This document shows positions 38,559 through 46,767 of a DNA stretch of 64,000 nucleotides, piece by piece. The DNA lies in contig NZ_JBGFSP010000003.1 of NCBI RefSeq assembly GCF_041227145.1, positions 3,038,001 through 3,102,000 of the forward strand, in the 5' to 3' direction. Position 1 is the stretch's first letter, and every line of letters starts with the position of its first letter. This DNA comes from Bacteroides sp. AN502(2024) (GTDB lineage Bacteria > Bacteroidota > Bacteroidia > Bacteroidales > Bacteroidaceae). The translations under genes and the position numbers were made by a program. The notes under the pieces were generated by a model. That model made no database searches and had not been told where the DNA came from. It was given only the letters and a program-made list of their open reading frames with translations.

Positions 38559-39137
38559 TTAGTGACAATGTCCACCTTCACAACCGCAGTTGTCTCCACA
38601 GCCATCACTGCAGCTCTCACATCCGCAACTGCAGCCACCTTCGCCACTCATCATTTTTACTAATTCTTGAATTTCTTCGTTAGTAGCAGGACGGCTTTCG
38701 ATCACTTCGCCTTCAAAGATAAGGTCAGCACCAGCCAACGGGTGGTTAAGGTCGACTACTACAATATCCGGTTTGATTTCTACTACACTGGCATTTACGC
38801 GTTGACCGTCACTTGTCATCAAAGGTACAATGTTGCCTTCTTTAATGCGTTCGCTATCGAATTTTCCATCTATCTCAAAGATATTTTTGGGGAGGTCAAT
38901 AACGTGTTGCTCGTCATATTGTCCGTAAGCCTTATCTGCCGGAATGGTAAAGTCAAATTTGTCACCTTTAGAAAGAGCAGTTATTTGATTTTCGAAATCT
39001 TCGAGTGTTGTTCCTAATCCTGAAATGAATTGAAAGGGATGTTCTGCTTTTGCTTCTTCGAACAACTCTTTTTCGCCATCTTCCATTGTATATAGTTTGT
39101 ATGCAACGGTAATGTACTTGTTTTCTACTGTTTCCAT
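38559..39137 (-). CDS. slyD: SlyD-like FKBP-type peptidyl-prolyl isomerase
   Basis: A 192-residue protein. The FKBP part is interrupted by an insert-in-flap domain as in SlyD: GLGTTLEDFENQITALSKGD and the PADKAYGQYDEQHVIDLPK segment, then VDLNHPLAGADLIFEGEVIE. The C-terminus is a Cys/His-rich tail (10 Cys and 2 His in about 28 residues, ending GGHCH), as in metal-binding SlyD proteins. It is a prolyl isomerase/chaperone that can bind nickel and zinc. It is transcribed convergently to the CyuA-like gene; a TAnnTTTG element lies upstream at 39184-39191. Confidence 0.9.
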   Translation of the reverse strand: METVENKYITVAYKLYTMEDGEKELFEEAKAEHPFQFISGLGTTLEDFENQITALSKGDKFDFTIPADKAYGQYDEQHVIDLPKNIFEIDGKFDSERIKEGNIVPLMTSDGQRVNASVVEIKPDIVVVDLNHPLAGADLIFEGEVIESRPATNEEIQELVKMMSGEGGCSCGCESCSDGCGDNCGCEGGHCH

Positions 39138-39183
39138 CTGATATTTTTTGTTTCTGATTAATAATTCCCGAACCCCGGGTCTA

Positions 39184-39191
39184 CAAAGATA
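39184..39191 (-). promoter_or_regulatory. -7 element for slyD
   Basis: The minus strand reads TATCTTTG (TAnnTTTG), 47 bp upstream of the ATG. No consensus -33 box. Confidence 0.5.
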
Positions 39192-39380
39192 CGAATTATT
39201 TGTTTGACTCCTGTATAGGGAGGGTAAATTTCAGATTATTAAATGCTTTTGTCAGAAAAGGAGGGCAAGTATAGACTTATATAATAGTTGTAAATTGAAC
39301 TTTTAAGTGATAAAATAGAGAAATAATGACTCTGTTTTCTTACAGTTGTAAACTTTAAATTGATTTTTTTCTTCGATTTG

Positions 39381-39411
39381 TTTGGATATAATAAAAAAGC
39401 CCTTACCTTTG
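39381..39411 (+). promoter_or_regulatory. Consensus promoter of the ilv operon leader
   Basis: TTTG at 39381-39384 and TACCTTTG at 39404-39411 are spaced by 19 bp, a full match to the Bacteroides sigma-ABfr consensus. Transcription would start near 39418, about 20 nt before the leader-peptide ATG and about 200 nt before ilvD. Confidence 0.85.
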
Positions 39412-39438
39412 CAGCACGAAAAATCAAGAAAAGAATAT

Positions 39439-39516
39439 ATGAATATGTTACATACATCTATTAACCTGGCAGTCTTGCATATTATTTGCATCGTGGTGGT
39501 CCCATCGAGAGTGTGA
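39439..39516 (+). CDS. Ilv leader peptide (attenuator peptide)
   Basis: An open frame of 25 codons plus TGA, with a purine-rich AAGAAAAGAA upstream. Twelve of the 25 residues are Ile, Leu or Val, and seven codons in a row read IICIVVV (39481-39501), just before PSRV-stop. The composition matches the ilv leader peptides of enterobacteria, although the sequence is not homologous. The stop codon (39514-39516) lies inside the antiterminator arm. The peptide's likely job is to sense charged branched-chain tRNAs by ribosome stalling, not to act as a protein. It is too short for usual gene callers. Confidence 0.85.
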   Translation: MNMLHTSINLAVLHIICIVVVPSRV

Positions 39517-39600
39517 GAAAGGTTTTTGTGTTGTATGTGTTTGTACCATAAAGATAGAATTTAGAGCCTTTCTCACTTGTGTGAGGAAGGCTCTTTAATT
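39511..39600 (+). promoter_or_regulatory. Transcription attenuator of the ilv operon
   Basis: Terminator: AGAGCCTTTCTCAC (39563-39576) pairs with GTGAGGAAGGCTCT (39581-39594) over 14 bp (one G-U) with a TTGT loop, followed by TTTAATT. Competing antiterminator: GTGAGAAAGG (39513-39522) is perfectly complementary to CCTTTCTCAC (39567-39576). A ribosome stalled in the Ile/Val block would leave 39513-39522 free, so the antiterminator forms. A ribosome reaching the stop codon covers it and the terminator forms. The weak T-tract is the only feature below textbook standard. Confidence 0.82.
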
Positions 39601-39615
39601 AAAAGACAGATTGAA

Positions 39616-41415
39616 ATGAAAAAGCTATTACGCAGTTCTTTTAGTACACAAGGTCGTCGGATGGCTGGAGCCCGTGCATTGTGGGCAGCTAACGGCATGA
39701 AGAAGAGTCAGATGGGTAAACCCATTATCGCTATCGTCAATTCGTTCACACAGTTTGTTCCGGGACATGTGCATTTGCATGAAATCGGTCAACTGGTGAA
39801 GACAGAGATTGAGAAGCTGGGATGCTTCGCTGCGGAATTTAATACTATAGCTATTGATGATGGTATAGCGATGGGACATGACGGTATGCTTTATTCGCTT
39901 CCTTCACGTGATATTATTGCAGACAGTGTGGAGTATATGGTCAATGCGCACAAGGCAGATGCAATGGTATGTATCAGCAATTGCGATAAGATCACTCCTG
40001 GAATGTTGATGGTGGCTATGCGTCTGAATATTCCTACCGTATTTGTATCGGGTGGTCCGATGGAAGCCGGAGAGTGGGGTGGTCAGCATTTGGATTTGAT
40101 TGATGCGATGATTAAATCGGCTGATAAAAGTATTAGCGATCAGGAAGTTGAGAATATCGAGCAAAATGCTTGTCCTACCTGTGGATGTTGTTCTGGGATG
40201 TTTACTGCCAACTCGATGAACTGCCTGAATGAAGCAATCGGACTGGCTCTTCCTGGAAACGGAACCATCGTGGCTACACATGAAAACCGTACGCAGCTTT
40301 TCAAAGATGCAGCTGAACTGATCGTGAAAAATGCAAAGTTATATTATGAAGAAGGAGACGAAAGCGTACTTCCCCGTAGTATTGCTACCCGCCAGGCTTT
40401 CTTGAATGCTATGACGCTGGATATAGCGATGGGAGGATCGACCAATACGGTACTTCACCTGTTGGCTATTGCTCATGAAGCTGAGGTAGATTTTAAGATG
40501 GACGACATTGACATGCTTTCCCGCAAGACACCTTGTCTCTGTAAGGTGGCTCCTAATACACAGAAATATCATATTCAGGATGTAAACCGTGCCGGTGGTA
40601 TCGTTGCTATCATGGATGAACTGGCAAAAGGAGGTCTGATAGATACATTCGTCCGACGGGTAGACGGAATGTCATTAGCGGAAGCTATTAATGAATATTC
40701 AATCACCAGCCCGAATGTAAGTGAAAAAGCAATCAAGAAATATTCGAGCGCAGCCGGAAATAGATTCAATCTCGTACTTGGTTCACAGGGTATGTACTAT
40801 AAGGATCTGGATAAAGACCGTGCAACCGGATGTATCCGCGATTTGGAGCATGCTTATAGCAAAGACGGTGGACTGGCCGTATTGAAAGGTAACATTGCTC
40901 AAGATGGTTGTGTAGTAAAAACAGCAGGTGTAGACGAAAGTATCTGGAAGTTTACCGGACCGGCCAAAGTTTTTGATTCGCAGGAAGCCGCCTGTGAAGG
41001 CATCCTTGGGGGACGAGTCGTCAGTGGCGATGTTGTCGTCATTACGCACGAAGGTCCGAAGGGTGGTCCTGGTATGCAGGAAATGCTTTATCCTACCTCT
41101 TATATTAAATCTCGTCATCTCGGAAAAGAATGTGCTTTGATTACCGACGGACGTTTCAGTGGCGGAACTTCCGGATTGAGTATCGGACATATTTCTCCTG
41201 AAGCGGCAGCTGGAGGTAACATCGGAAAAATTGTAGACGGAGACATCATAGAAATCGATATTCCGGCCCGGAAGATTAACGTGCGACTAACGGATGAAGA
41301 ACTGGCAGCCCGTCCGATGACTCCTGTCACTCGTGACCGTTATGTACCGAAGAGTCTGAAAGCCTATGCCAGCATGGTAAGCTCTGCCGATAAGGGAGCT
41401 GTGAGATTAATATGA
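39616..41415 (+). CDS. ilvD: Dihydroxy-acid dehydratase
   Basis: A 599-residue protein from the ATG at 39616 ([20 protein letters not shown]). An in-frame ATG at 39577 lies inside the attenuator terminator hairpin and is rejected. Fe-S cluster and substrate motifs: [38 protein letters not shown], and the C-terminal [23 protein letters not shown]. It forms 2-oxo acids from dihydroxy acids in valine and isoleucine synthesis. It is the first gene of ilvD-ilvB-ilvN-thioesterase-ilvC and is controlled by the leader attenuator. Confidence 0.97.
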   Translation: MKKLLRSSFSTQGRRMAGARALWAANGMKKSQMGKPIIAIVNSFTQFVPGHVHLHEIGQLVKTEIEKLGCFAAEFNTIAIDDGIAMGHDGMLYSLPSRDIIADSVEYMVNAHKADAMVCISNCDKITPGMLMVAMRLNIPTVFVSGGPMEAGEWGGQHLDLIDAMIKSADKSISDQEVENIEQNACPTCGCCSGMFTANSMNCLNEAIGLALPGNGTIVATHENRTQLFKDAAELIVKNAKLYYEEGDESVLPRSIATRQAFLNAMTLDIAMGGSTNTVLHLLAIAHEAEVDFKMDDIDMLSRKTPCLCKVAPNTQKYHIQDVNRAGGIVAIMDELAKGGLIDTFVRRVDGMSLAEAINEYSITSPNVSEKAIKKYSSAAGNRFNLVLGSQGMYYKDLDKDRATGCIRDLEHAYSKDGGLAVLKGNIAQDGCVVKTAGVDESIWKFTGPAKVFDSQEAACEGILGGRVVSGDVVVITHEGPKGGPGMQEMLYPTSYIKSRHLGKECALITDGRFSGGTSGLSIGHISPEAAAGGNIGKIVDGDIIEIDIPARKINVRLTDEELAARPMTPVTRDRYVPKSLKAYASMVSSADKGAVRLI

Positions 41416-41443
41416 TATATTCATTTATCAACTATCAACTAAT

Positions 41444-43138
41444 ATGAAGGATTTAATAACAGGTGCAGAGGCTATGATGCGCTCCTTGGAACATCAGGGA
41501 GTGACTACCATTTTTGGTTACCCCGGTGGTTCCATAATGCCGGTGTTCGATGCCTTGTACGATCATCAAAATATATTGAACCATATTTTGGTTCGTCACG
41601 AGCAGGGAGCTGCCCATGCAGCACAAGGTTATGCCCGCGTATCAGGAAAAGTAGGCGTTTGCCTGGTGACGAGTGGTCCCGGAGCAACCAATACGGTAAC
41701 AGGTATTGCAGATGCGATGATTGATAGTACACCTATCGTAGTGATTGCCGGACAGGTAGGAACAGGGTTTCTCGGAACGGATGCTTTTCAGGAAGTTGAC
41801 TTGGTAGGTATTACGCAACCGATCGCTAAATGGAGCTATCAGATCCGTCGTGCGGAAGATGTAGCTTGGGCGGTAGCACGTGCGTTTTATATTGCCCGTA
41901 GTGGGCGTCCCGGTCCGGTGGTATTGGACTTTGCCAAGAATGCGCAAGTAGAAAAAACAAAATATGAACCGACGAAAGTCGATTTTATCCGCAGTTATGT
42001 TCCTGTTCCCGATACGGACGAGGAGTCTGTACGGGCAGCTGCCGAACTGATTAATAACGCTGAACGTCCGCTTGTATTGGTTGGACAGGGTGTTGAATTG
42101 GGAAATGCACAGAACGAATTGCGTGAATTTATTGAAAAGGCGGATATGCCTGCAGGTTGTACACTGCTCGGACTTTCGGCTTTGCCGACAGAACATCCGT
42201 TGAATAAAGGTATGTTGGGTATGCACGGTAATTTGGGACCGAATATCAATACCAATAAATGCGATGTGCTGATTGCTGTCGGTATGCGCTTTGACGATCG
42301 TGTGACTGGCAATCTGGCTACTTACGCCAAACAAGCGAAAGTAATTCATTTTGATATCGATCCTGCGGAAGTGAATAAGAATGTAAAGGTAGATGTAGCT
42401 GTTTGGGGAGATTGCAAGGAGACATTGCCCTCTGTGACTAAACTCCTGAAAAAGAAAACTCATACCGAATGGATTGATAGTTTCAAAGAATATGAGAAGA
42501 TAGAGGAAGAAAAAGTAATCCGCCCTGAACTTCACCCTGCAACAAACTCTTTGAGTATGGGAGAAGTGGTGCGTGCGGTAAGCAATGCTACTCATCACGA
42601 AGCAGTGTTGGTAACGGATGTAGGTCAAAATCAGATGATGTCTGCACGTTACTTCAAATATACGAAAGAACGCAGTATCATCACTTCCGGAGGACTCGGA
42701 ACAATGGGCTTCGGTCTTCCCGCAGCCATCGGGGCAACTTTCGGAGCACCTGAACGTACCGTATGCGTATTTATGGGAGATGGCGGGCTGCAAATGAATA
42801 TTCAGGAACTGGGTACAATTATGGAGCAGAAAGCTCCGGTGAAAATTATCTGCCTGAATAATAATTTCCTCGGGAATGTACGCCAGTGGCAAGCTATGTT
42901 CTTCAATCGCCGCTATTCGTTTACTCCGATGTTGAATCCGGATTACATGAAGGTTGCTTCGGCTTATGATATTCCTTCCAAACGGGCTTTCACCCGTGAA
43001 GAACTGAAAGAAGCCATTACAGAAATGCTGGCAACGGATGGTCCGTTCCTGCTCGAAGCGTGCGTAGTGGAAGAAGGCAATGTTTTGCCGATGACTCCTC
43101 CGGGTGGTTCAGTCAATCAGATGCTGTTGGAATGCTAG
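41444..43138 (+). CDS. ilvB: Acetolactate synthase large (catalytic) subunit
   Basis: A 564-residue ThDP enzyme. FGYPGGSIMPVFDALYD and RHEQGAAHAAQGYAR (conserved Glu for ThDP activation) lie near the N-terminus. GMLGMHGNLGPNI and VLIAVGMRFDDRVTGNL form the FAD-binding region. The ThDP motif is GDGGLQMNIQELGTI to CLNNNFLGNVRQWQ. It condenses pyruvate with pyruvate or 2-oxobutyrate. It pairs with the regulatory subunit encoded 56 bp downstream. Confidence 0.96.
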   Translation: MKDLITGAEAMMRSLEHQGVTTIFGYPGGSIMPVFDALYDHQNILNHILVRHEQGAAHAAQGYARVSGKVGVCLVTSGPGATNTVTGIADAMIDSTPIVVIAGQVGTGFLGTDAFQEVDLVGITQPIAKWSYQIRRAEDVAWAVARAFYIARSGRPGPVVLDFAKNAQVEKTKYEPTKVDFIRSYVPVPDTDEESVRAAAELINNAERPLVLVGQGVELGNAQNELREFIEKADMPAGCTLLGLSALPTEHPLNKGMLGMHGNLGPNINTNKCDVLIAVGMRFDDRVTGNLATYAKQAKVIHFDIDPAEVNKNVKVDVAVWGDCKETLPSVTKLLKKKTHTEWIDSFKEYEKIEEEKVIRPELHPATNSLSMGEVVRAVSNATHHEAVLVTDVGQNQMMSARYFKYTKERSIITSGGLGTMGFGLPAAIGATFGAPERTVCVFMGDGGLQMNIQELGTIMEQKAPVKIICLNNNFLGNVRQWQAMFFNRRYSFTPMLNPDYMKVASAYDIPSKRAFTREELKEAITEMLATDGPFLLEACVVEEGNVLPMTPPGGSVNQMLLEC

Positions 43139-43194
43139 GAGAAGTTGAATATTGAGAATGGAAGATTGAAAGTTCACAATTAAAATTTAGGATT

Positions 43195-43758
43195 ATGAAT
43201 GATAAGACACTCTATACGATAATAGTTCATTCCGAAAATATAGCCGGATTGCTGAATCAGGTAACTGCTGTATTTACTCGTCGGCAAATTAACATCGAGA
43301 GTCTGAATGTATCTGCTTCTTCTATTAAAGGTGTACACAAATATACGATTACAGCCTGGACGGATAAGGACACTATTGAGAAGGTCGTGAAACAGATCGA
43401 AAAGAAAATCGATGTGATTCAGGCACATTATTTCACCGAGGATGAAATATACTTCCATGAGATTGCATTATATAAGGTATCTACTCCTGCTTTTCAGGAA
43501 ACTCCGGAAGCATCCAAGTTAATCCGTAGATACAATGCCCGTGTGGTGGAAGTCAATCCGGTATTTTCTATTGTTGAGAAAAATGGTATGAGCGAAGATA
43601 TAACATCGCTTTATGGTGAGCTGAAGGCTTTGAATTGTGTGTTGCAGTTTGTCCGGTCGGGACGCGTAGCGATTACTACCAGTTGTTTTGAACGGGTGAA
43701 TGAGTTTCTTGATGGACGGGAATCCAAGTATAACCAAAGTAAAAAACAGCAAGAATAA
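43195..43758 (+). CDS. ilvN: Acetolactate synthase small (regulatory) subunit
   Basis: A 187-residue protein. The N-terminal ACT domain is TIIVHSENIAGLLNQVTAVF then RRQINIESLNVSAS, the valine-binding motif. A second ferredoxin-like domain occupies residues ~85-165. It confers valine feedback inhibition and raises catalytic activity of IlvB. Its stop codon overlaps the thioesterase start codon by one base (TAATG), so the two genes are coupled. Confidence 0.93.
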   Translation: MNDKTLYTIIVHSENIAGLLNQVTAVFTRRQINIESLNVSASSIKGVHKYTITAWTDKDTIEKVVKQIEKKIDVIQAHYFTEDEIYFHEIALYKVSTPAFQETPEASKLIRRYNARVVEVNPVFSIVEKNGMSEDITSLYGELKALNCVLQFVRSGRVAITTSCFERVNEFLDGRESKYNQSKKQQE

Positions 43759-44501
43759 TGAGTGAAGAAAATAAAATAGGGACTTATCAGTTTGTAGTAG
43801 AGCCGTTCCATGTTGACTTTAACGGACGTCTTACTATGGGTGTATTGGGAAATCATTTACTGAATTGTGCTGGTTTTCACGCAAGTGACCGTGGCTTCGG
43901 CATTGCAACACTGAATGAGGATAATTATACATGGGTACTTTCACGTCTGGCTATTGAGTTGGATGAAATGCCTTATCAGTATGAAAATTTTTCAGTTCGG
44001 ACATGGGTGGAAAATGTCTACCGCTTGTTTACTGACCGTAACTTTGCCATTGTCGATAAGGATGGGAAGAAAATTGGTTATGCGCGTTCGGTATGGGCGA
44101 TGATTAATCTCAATACCCGCAAGCCAGCCGATTTGCTGACCCTGCATAGAGGCAGTATCGTAGATTATATCTGTGACGAACCTTGTCCTATTGAAAAACC
44201 TTCACGTATCAAAGTGACAAGCGATCAACCGATGGCTACCCTGGCGGCAAAATATAGTGATATTGATATTAATGGTCATGTGAACAGTATCCGTTACATC
44301 GAGCATATCCTCGATCTGTTCCCGATAGAGTTGCACAAAACTAAACGTATTCGCCGTTTTGAGATGGCGTACGTGGCCGAAAGTTACTTTGGCGATGAGC
44401 TCTCTTTCTTCTGTGATGAAGTAAATGCAAACGAGTTTCACGTAGAAGTAAAGAAAAATGGCAGCGAAGTCGTTTGCCGCTCGAAAATAGTATTTGAATA
44501 A
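43758..44501 (+). CDS. Acyl-ACP thioesterase (double-hotdog FatA/B-like)
   Basis: A 247-residue protein of the acyl-ACP thioesterase family (PF01643-type). The N-terminal hotdog has FNGRLTMGVLGNHLLNCAG. The second hotdog carries the catalytic block DIDINGHVNSIRYIEHILD (Asn-x-His, with a later acidic residue). YARSVWAMINLNTRKP is the connecting strand. It should release fatty acids from ACP in the cytoplasm. It is embedded between ilvN (1-bp overlap) and ilvC (63 bp), so it is expressed with branched-chain amino acid synthesis. The reason is not evident from sequence. Confidence 0.87.
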   Translation: MSEENKIGTYQFVVEPFHVDFNGRLTMGVLGNHLLNCAGFHASDRGFGIATLNEDNYTWVLSRLAIELDEMPYQYENFSVRTWVENVYRLFTDRNFAIVDKDGKKIGYARSVWAMINLNTRKPADLLTLHRGSIVDYICDEPCPIEKPSRIKVTSDQPMATLAAKYSDIDINGHVNSIRYIEHILDLFPIELHKTKRIRRFEMAYVAESYFGDELSFFCDEVNANEFHVEVKKNGSEVVCRSKIVFE

Positions 44502-44564
44502 ATAGGATATAAAATCAATTAATAACAGATGGTGTAAGCCATCAAAACTAAAAACAAAAAGAAA

Positions 44565-45608
44565 ATGGCACAGTTGAATTTTGGCGGAACTATTGAAAAT
44601 GTAGTGATCCGTGACGAATTTCCTTTGGAAAAAGCTCGTGAAGTATTGAAAAATGAAACAATTGCTGTAATTGGGTATGGTGTACAAGGACCTGGCCAAG
44701 CGCTGAATTTGCGTGATAACGGTTTCAATGTAATCGTTGGTCAACGTCAGGGAAAAACATACGATAAAGCAGTGGCAGACGGATGGGTTCCGGGTGAAAC
44801 TTTGTTCGGCATTGAAGAAGCTTGCGAGAAAGGTACTATTGTAATGTGCCTGTTGTCTGACGCAGCAGTAATGTCTGTATGGCCTACTATCAAACCTTGC
44901 TTGACTGCCGGGAAAGCTCTTTATTTCTCACATGGTTTTGCTATCACTTGGAACGACCGTACAGGTGTAGTTCCTCCTACTGATATCGATGTTATCATGG
45001 TTGCTCCTAAAGGTTCGGGCACCTCTTTGCGTACAATGTTCCTTGAAGGACGTGGCTTGAACTCTTCTTATGCCATCTATCAGGATGCTACAGGTAAAGC
45101 AATGGATAGAACCATCGCGTTGGGTATCGGTATTGGTTCCGGATATTTGTTTGAAACAACTTTCCAACGTGAAGCAATCTCTGATTTGACAGGTGAACGT
45201 GGATCATTGATGGGAGCTATTCAAGGTTTGTTGCTGGCCCAGTACGAAGTATTGCGTGAAAACGGTCATACTCCTTCAGAAGCATTTAATGAAACAGTAG
45301 AAGAACTGACGCAGTCGTTGATGCCGTTGTTTGCAAAGAACGGTATGGATTGGATGTATGCTAACTGCTCTACTACTGCTCAACGTGGTGCTCTTGATTG
45401 GATGGGACCATTCCACGATGCTATCAAGCCGGTAGTTGAAAAGTTGTATGATAGCGTGAAGACAGGTAACGAAGCACAGATTTCTATCGACAGTAATTCA
45501 CAACCTGATTATCGTGAAAAATTGAATGAAGAGCTCCGTCAACTACGTGAAAGTGAAATGTGGCAGACAGCTGTTACTGTGCGTAAACTTCGTCCGGAAA
45601 ATAATTAG
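44565..45608 (+). CDS. ilvC: Ketol-acid reductoisomerase
   Basis: A 347-residue class I enzyme. The Rossmann motif is VIGYGVQGPGQALNLRDNG, with the NADP-binding loop at NVIVGQRQGKTYDKA. VAPKGSGTSLR is conserved; the C-terminal knotted domain has DLTGERGSLMGAIQGLLLAQYEV and EEL-QSLMPLF with the Mg ligands. It isomerises and reduces acetolactate. The last base of its TAG stop codon is the first base of the IS remnant. Using the flank now found at 61946, the pre-insertion end reads one codon longer (...ENNY-stop). It ends the operon. Confidence 0.95.
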   Translation: MAQLNFGGTIENVVIRDEFPLEKAREVLKNETIAVIGYGVQGPGQALNLRDNGFNVIVGQRQGKTYDKAVADGWVPGETLFGIEEACEKGTIVMCLLSDAAVMSVWPTIKPCLTAGKALYFSHGFAITWNDRTGVVPPTDIDVIMVAPKGSGTSLRTMFLEGRGLNSSYAIYQDATGKAMDRTIALGIGIGSGYLFETTFQREAISDLTGERGSLMGAIQGLLLAQYEVLRENGHTPSEAFNETVEELTQSLMPLFAKNGMDWMYANCSTTAQRGALDWMGPFHDAIKPVVEKLYDSVKTGNEAQISIDSNSQPDYREKLNEELRQLRESEMWQTAVTVRKLRPENN

Positions 45609-45809
45609 GAATATTCAGTAAATGTTCCCCCCAAATACCATGGCATATGAAGATGATAGAGTATAATCACTTCATATGCCATTATTATTGTCATTTTTCT
45701 GTATATTCTCATAGGGACATTCATTAAATATTATAAAATGAGCCAACTAATTCGCAATAATTTGTGTATGAATTAGTTGGCTCATTTTATAATATTTAAT
45801 GAATGTCCC
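45608..45809 (-). mobile_element. Collapsed remnant of the 1681-bp IS, inverted orientation
   Basis: Bases 45608-45712 equal the last 105 bp of the IS (copy 1, 8320-8424) in reverse complement. Bases 45754-45809 equal its left end, also reversed (hairpin loop and arm through GAATGTCCC). The ~1.5 kb interior, including the transposase, is gone. In its place is a second, oppositely oriented copy of the left end (45714-45753). The flanks do not form a target duplication with each other (TAATTA versus TATGAC) but match the flanks of copy 2 at 62 kb. Confidence 0.9.
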
Positions 45810-45814
45810 TATGA
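45709..45814. repeat. Perfect palindrome, 45-bp arms, 16-nt loop
   Basis: Arm 1 (45709-45753) begins TCATAGGGACATTC and ends CCAACTAATTC. Arm 2 (45770-45814) is its exact reverse complement, ending GTCCCTATGA. The loop is GCAATAATTTGTGTAT. The outer five bases are not IS sequence but flank sequence. The RNA would form a 45-bp hairpin just downstream of ilvC. Confidence 0.93.
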
Positions 45815-45837
45815 CACACCCTCTTTACAAGTATCCT

Positions 45838-45875
45838 GCATAGCTCTCCTCCCTCCCGAAGGAGGGGAAGCTATG
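45838..45875 (-). terminator. GC-rich hairpin downstream of nagB
   Basis: GCATAGCT and AGCTATGC arms flank an inner CCTCC/GGAGG stem with a CCGAA-type loop. It lies 32 bp after the nagB stop. No T-run follows on the minus strand, so it may be a processing or weak termination site. Confidence 0.5.
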
Positions 45876-45906
45876 CGGAAGAATATAATTACTTGCGAAA
45901 CTTGAG

Positions 45907-46719
45907 TTACTTAATCAATGATTCCGGATCCAAATGAGTAGATTCGATATCTTTGAAGTAACGATAAGTACCGACTCTCAATTCTACAGTAGCAGCATCA
46001 TCACAAACAATAATACCTTTTTCATGCATTTGTAATGCACTGATTGTCCACATCTGTGTGACAGCACCTTCTACGGCGTGATACAAAGCGCGAGCCTTGT
46101 TATGTCCATTTACAATAATCATCACTTCCTTTGCAGAAAGCACAGTTCCCACTCCCACCGTCAAAGAAGTCTTAGGAACTTTATTGATGTCATTATCAAA
46201 GAAACGAGAGTTAGCAATGATGGTATCCATTGTTAACGTTTTCTGACGAGTGCGTGAAGCCAATGAAGATCCCGGTTCGTTGAACGCAATATGTCCGTCA
46301 GGACCAATACCGCCCATAAACAGGTCAATACCACCGTATGACTTGATCTTTTCTTCGTAACGAGCACATTCTGCATCCAAATCAGGAGCATTACCATTCA
46401 GAATATTCGTATTCTCCGGTTTGATATCGATATGACCGAAAAAGTTATTCCACATGAAAGAATAATAGCTTTCCGGATGCTCTTTCGGTAATCCGACATA
46501 TTCATCCATGTTGAATGTTACCACATTCCGGAAGGAAACGATTCCTTTCTTATTCAGGTCAATCAAAGCTTTATACATGCCCAGAGGAGATGATCCGGTA
46601 GGACAGCCCAACACAAATGGTTTTTCAGGGGTTGGATTGGCAGCTTTTATTTTAGCAGCAACATAATGTGCAGCCCACAGAGATACAGACTGATAGTCCG
46701 GCTGAATAATAAGTCTCAT
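45907..46719 (-). CDS. nagB: Glucosamine-6-phosphate deaminase
   Basis: A 270-residue protein close in length to E. coli NagB (266). Motifs: [19 protein letters not shown] (phosphate loop), [10 protein letters not shown] (catalytic Asp72 region), [20 protein letters not shown] (active-site loop with His), and SRTRQKTLT. It converts glucosamine-6-phosphate to fructose-6-phosphate and ammonia. It stands 48 bp downstream of the flavodiiron gene on the same strand. No other amino-sugar gene is nearby, and the locus has been moved by the inversion. Confidence 0.96.
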   Translation of the reverse strand: MRLIIQPDYQSVSLWAAHYVAAKIKAANPTPEKPFVLGCPTGSSPLGMYKALIDLNKKGIVSFRNVVTFNMDEYVGLPKEHPESYYSFMWNNFFGHIDIKPENTNILNGNAPDLDAECARYEEKIKSYGGIDLFMGGIGPDGHIAFNEPGSSLASRTRQKTLTMDTIIANSRFFDNDINKVPKTSLTVGVGTVLSAKEVMIIVNGHNKARALYHAVEGAVTQMWTISALQMHEKGIIVCDDAATVELRVGTYRYFKDIESTHLDPESLIK

Positions 46720-46767
46720 AAGTCGATTGTTTTATTGGTTAGTTAATAAATTATCTCATTCACTGTT

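Noticed and set aside
39577..39615. Upstream start for ilvD adding 13 residues
   Set aside because: The codons lie in the attenuator terminator hairpin, and IlvD proteins start near [10 protein letters not shown].
41642..42892. A 416-codon open frame antisense to ilvB
   Set aside because: ilvB has full ThDP-enzyme motifs on the plus strand. The antisense frame has no domain, no upstream promoter element and His/Cys/Arg-rich composition typical of reverse-frame translation.
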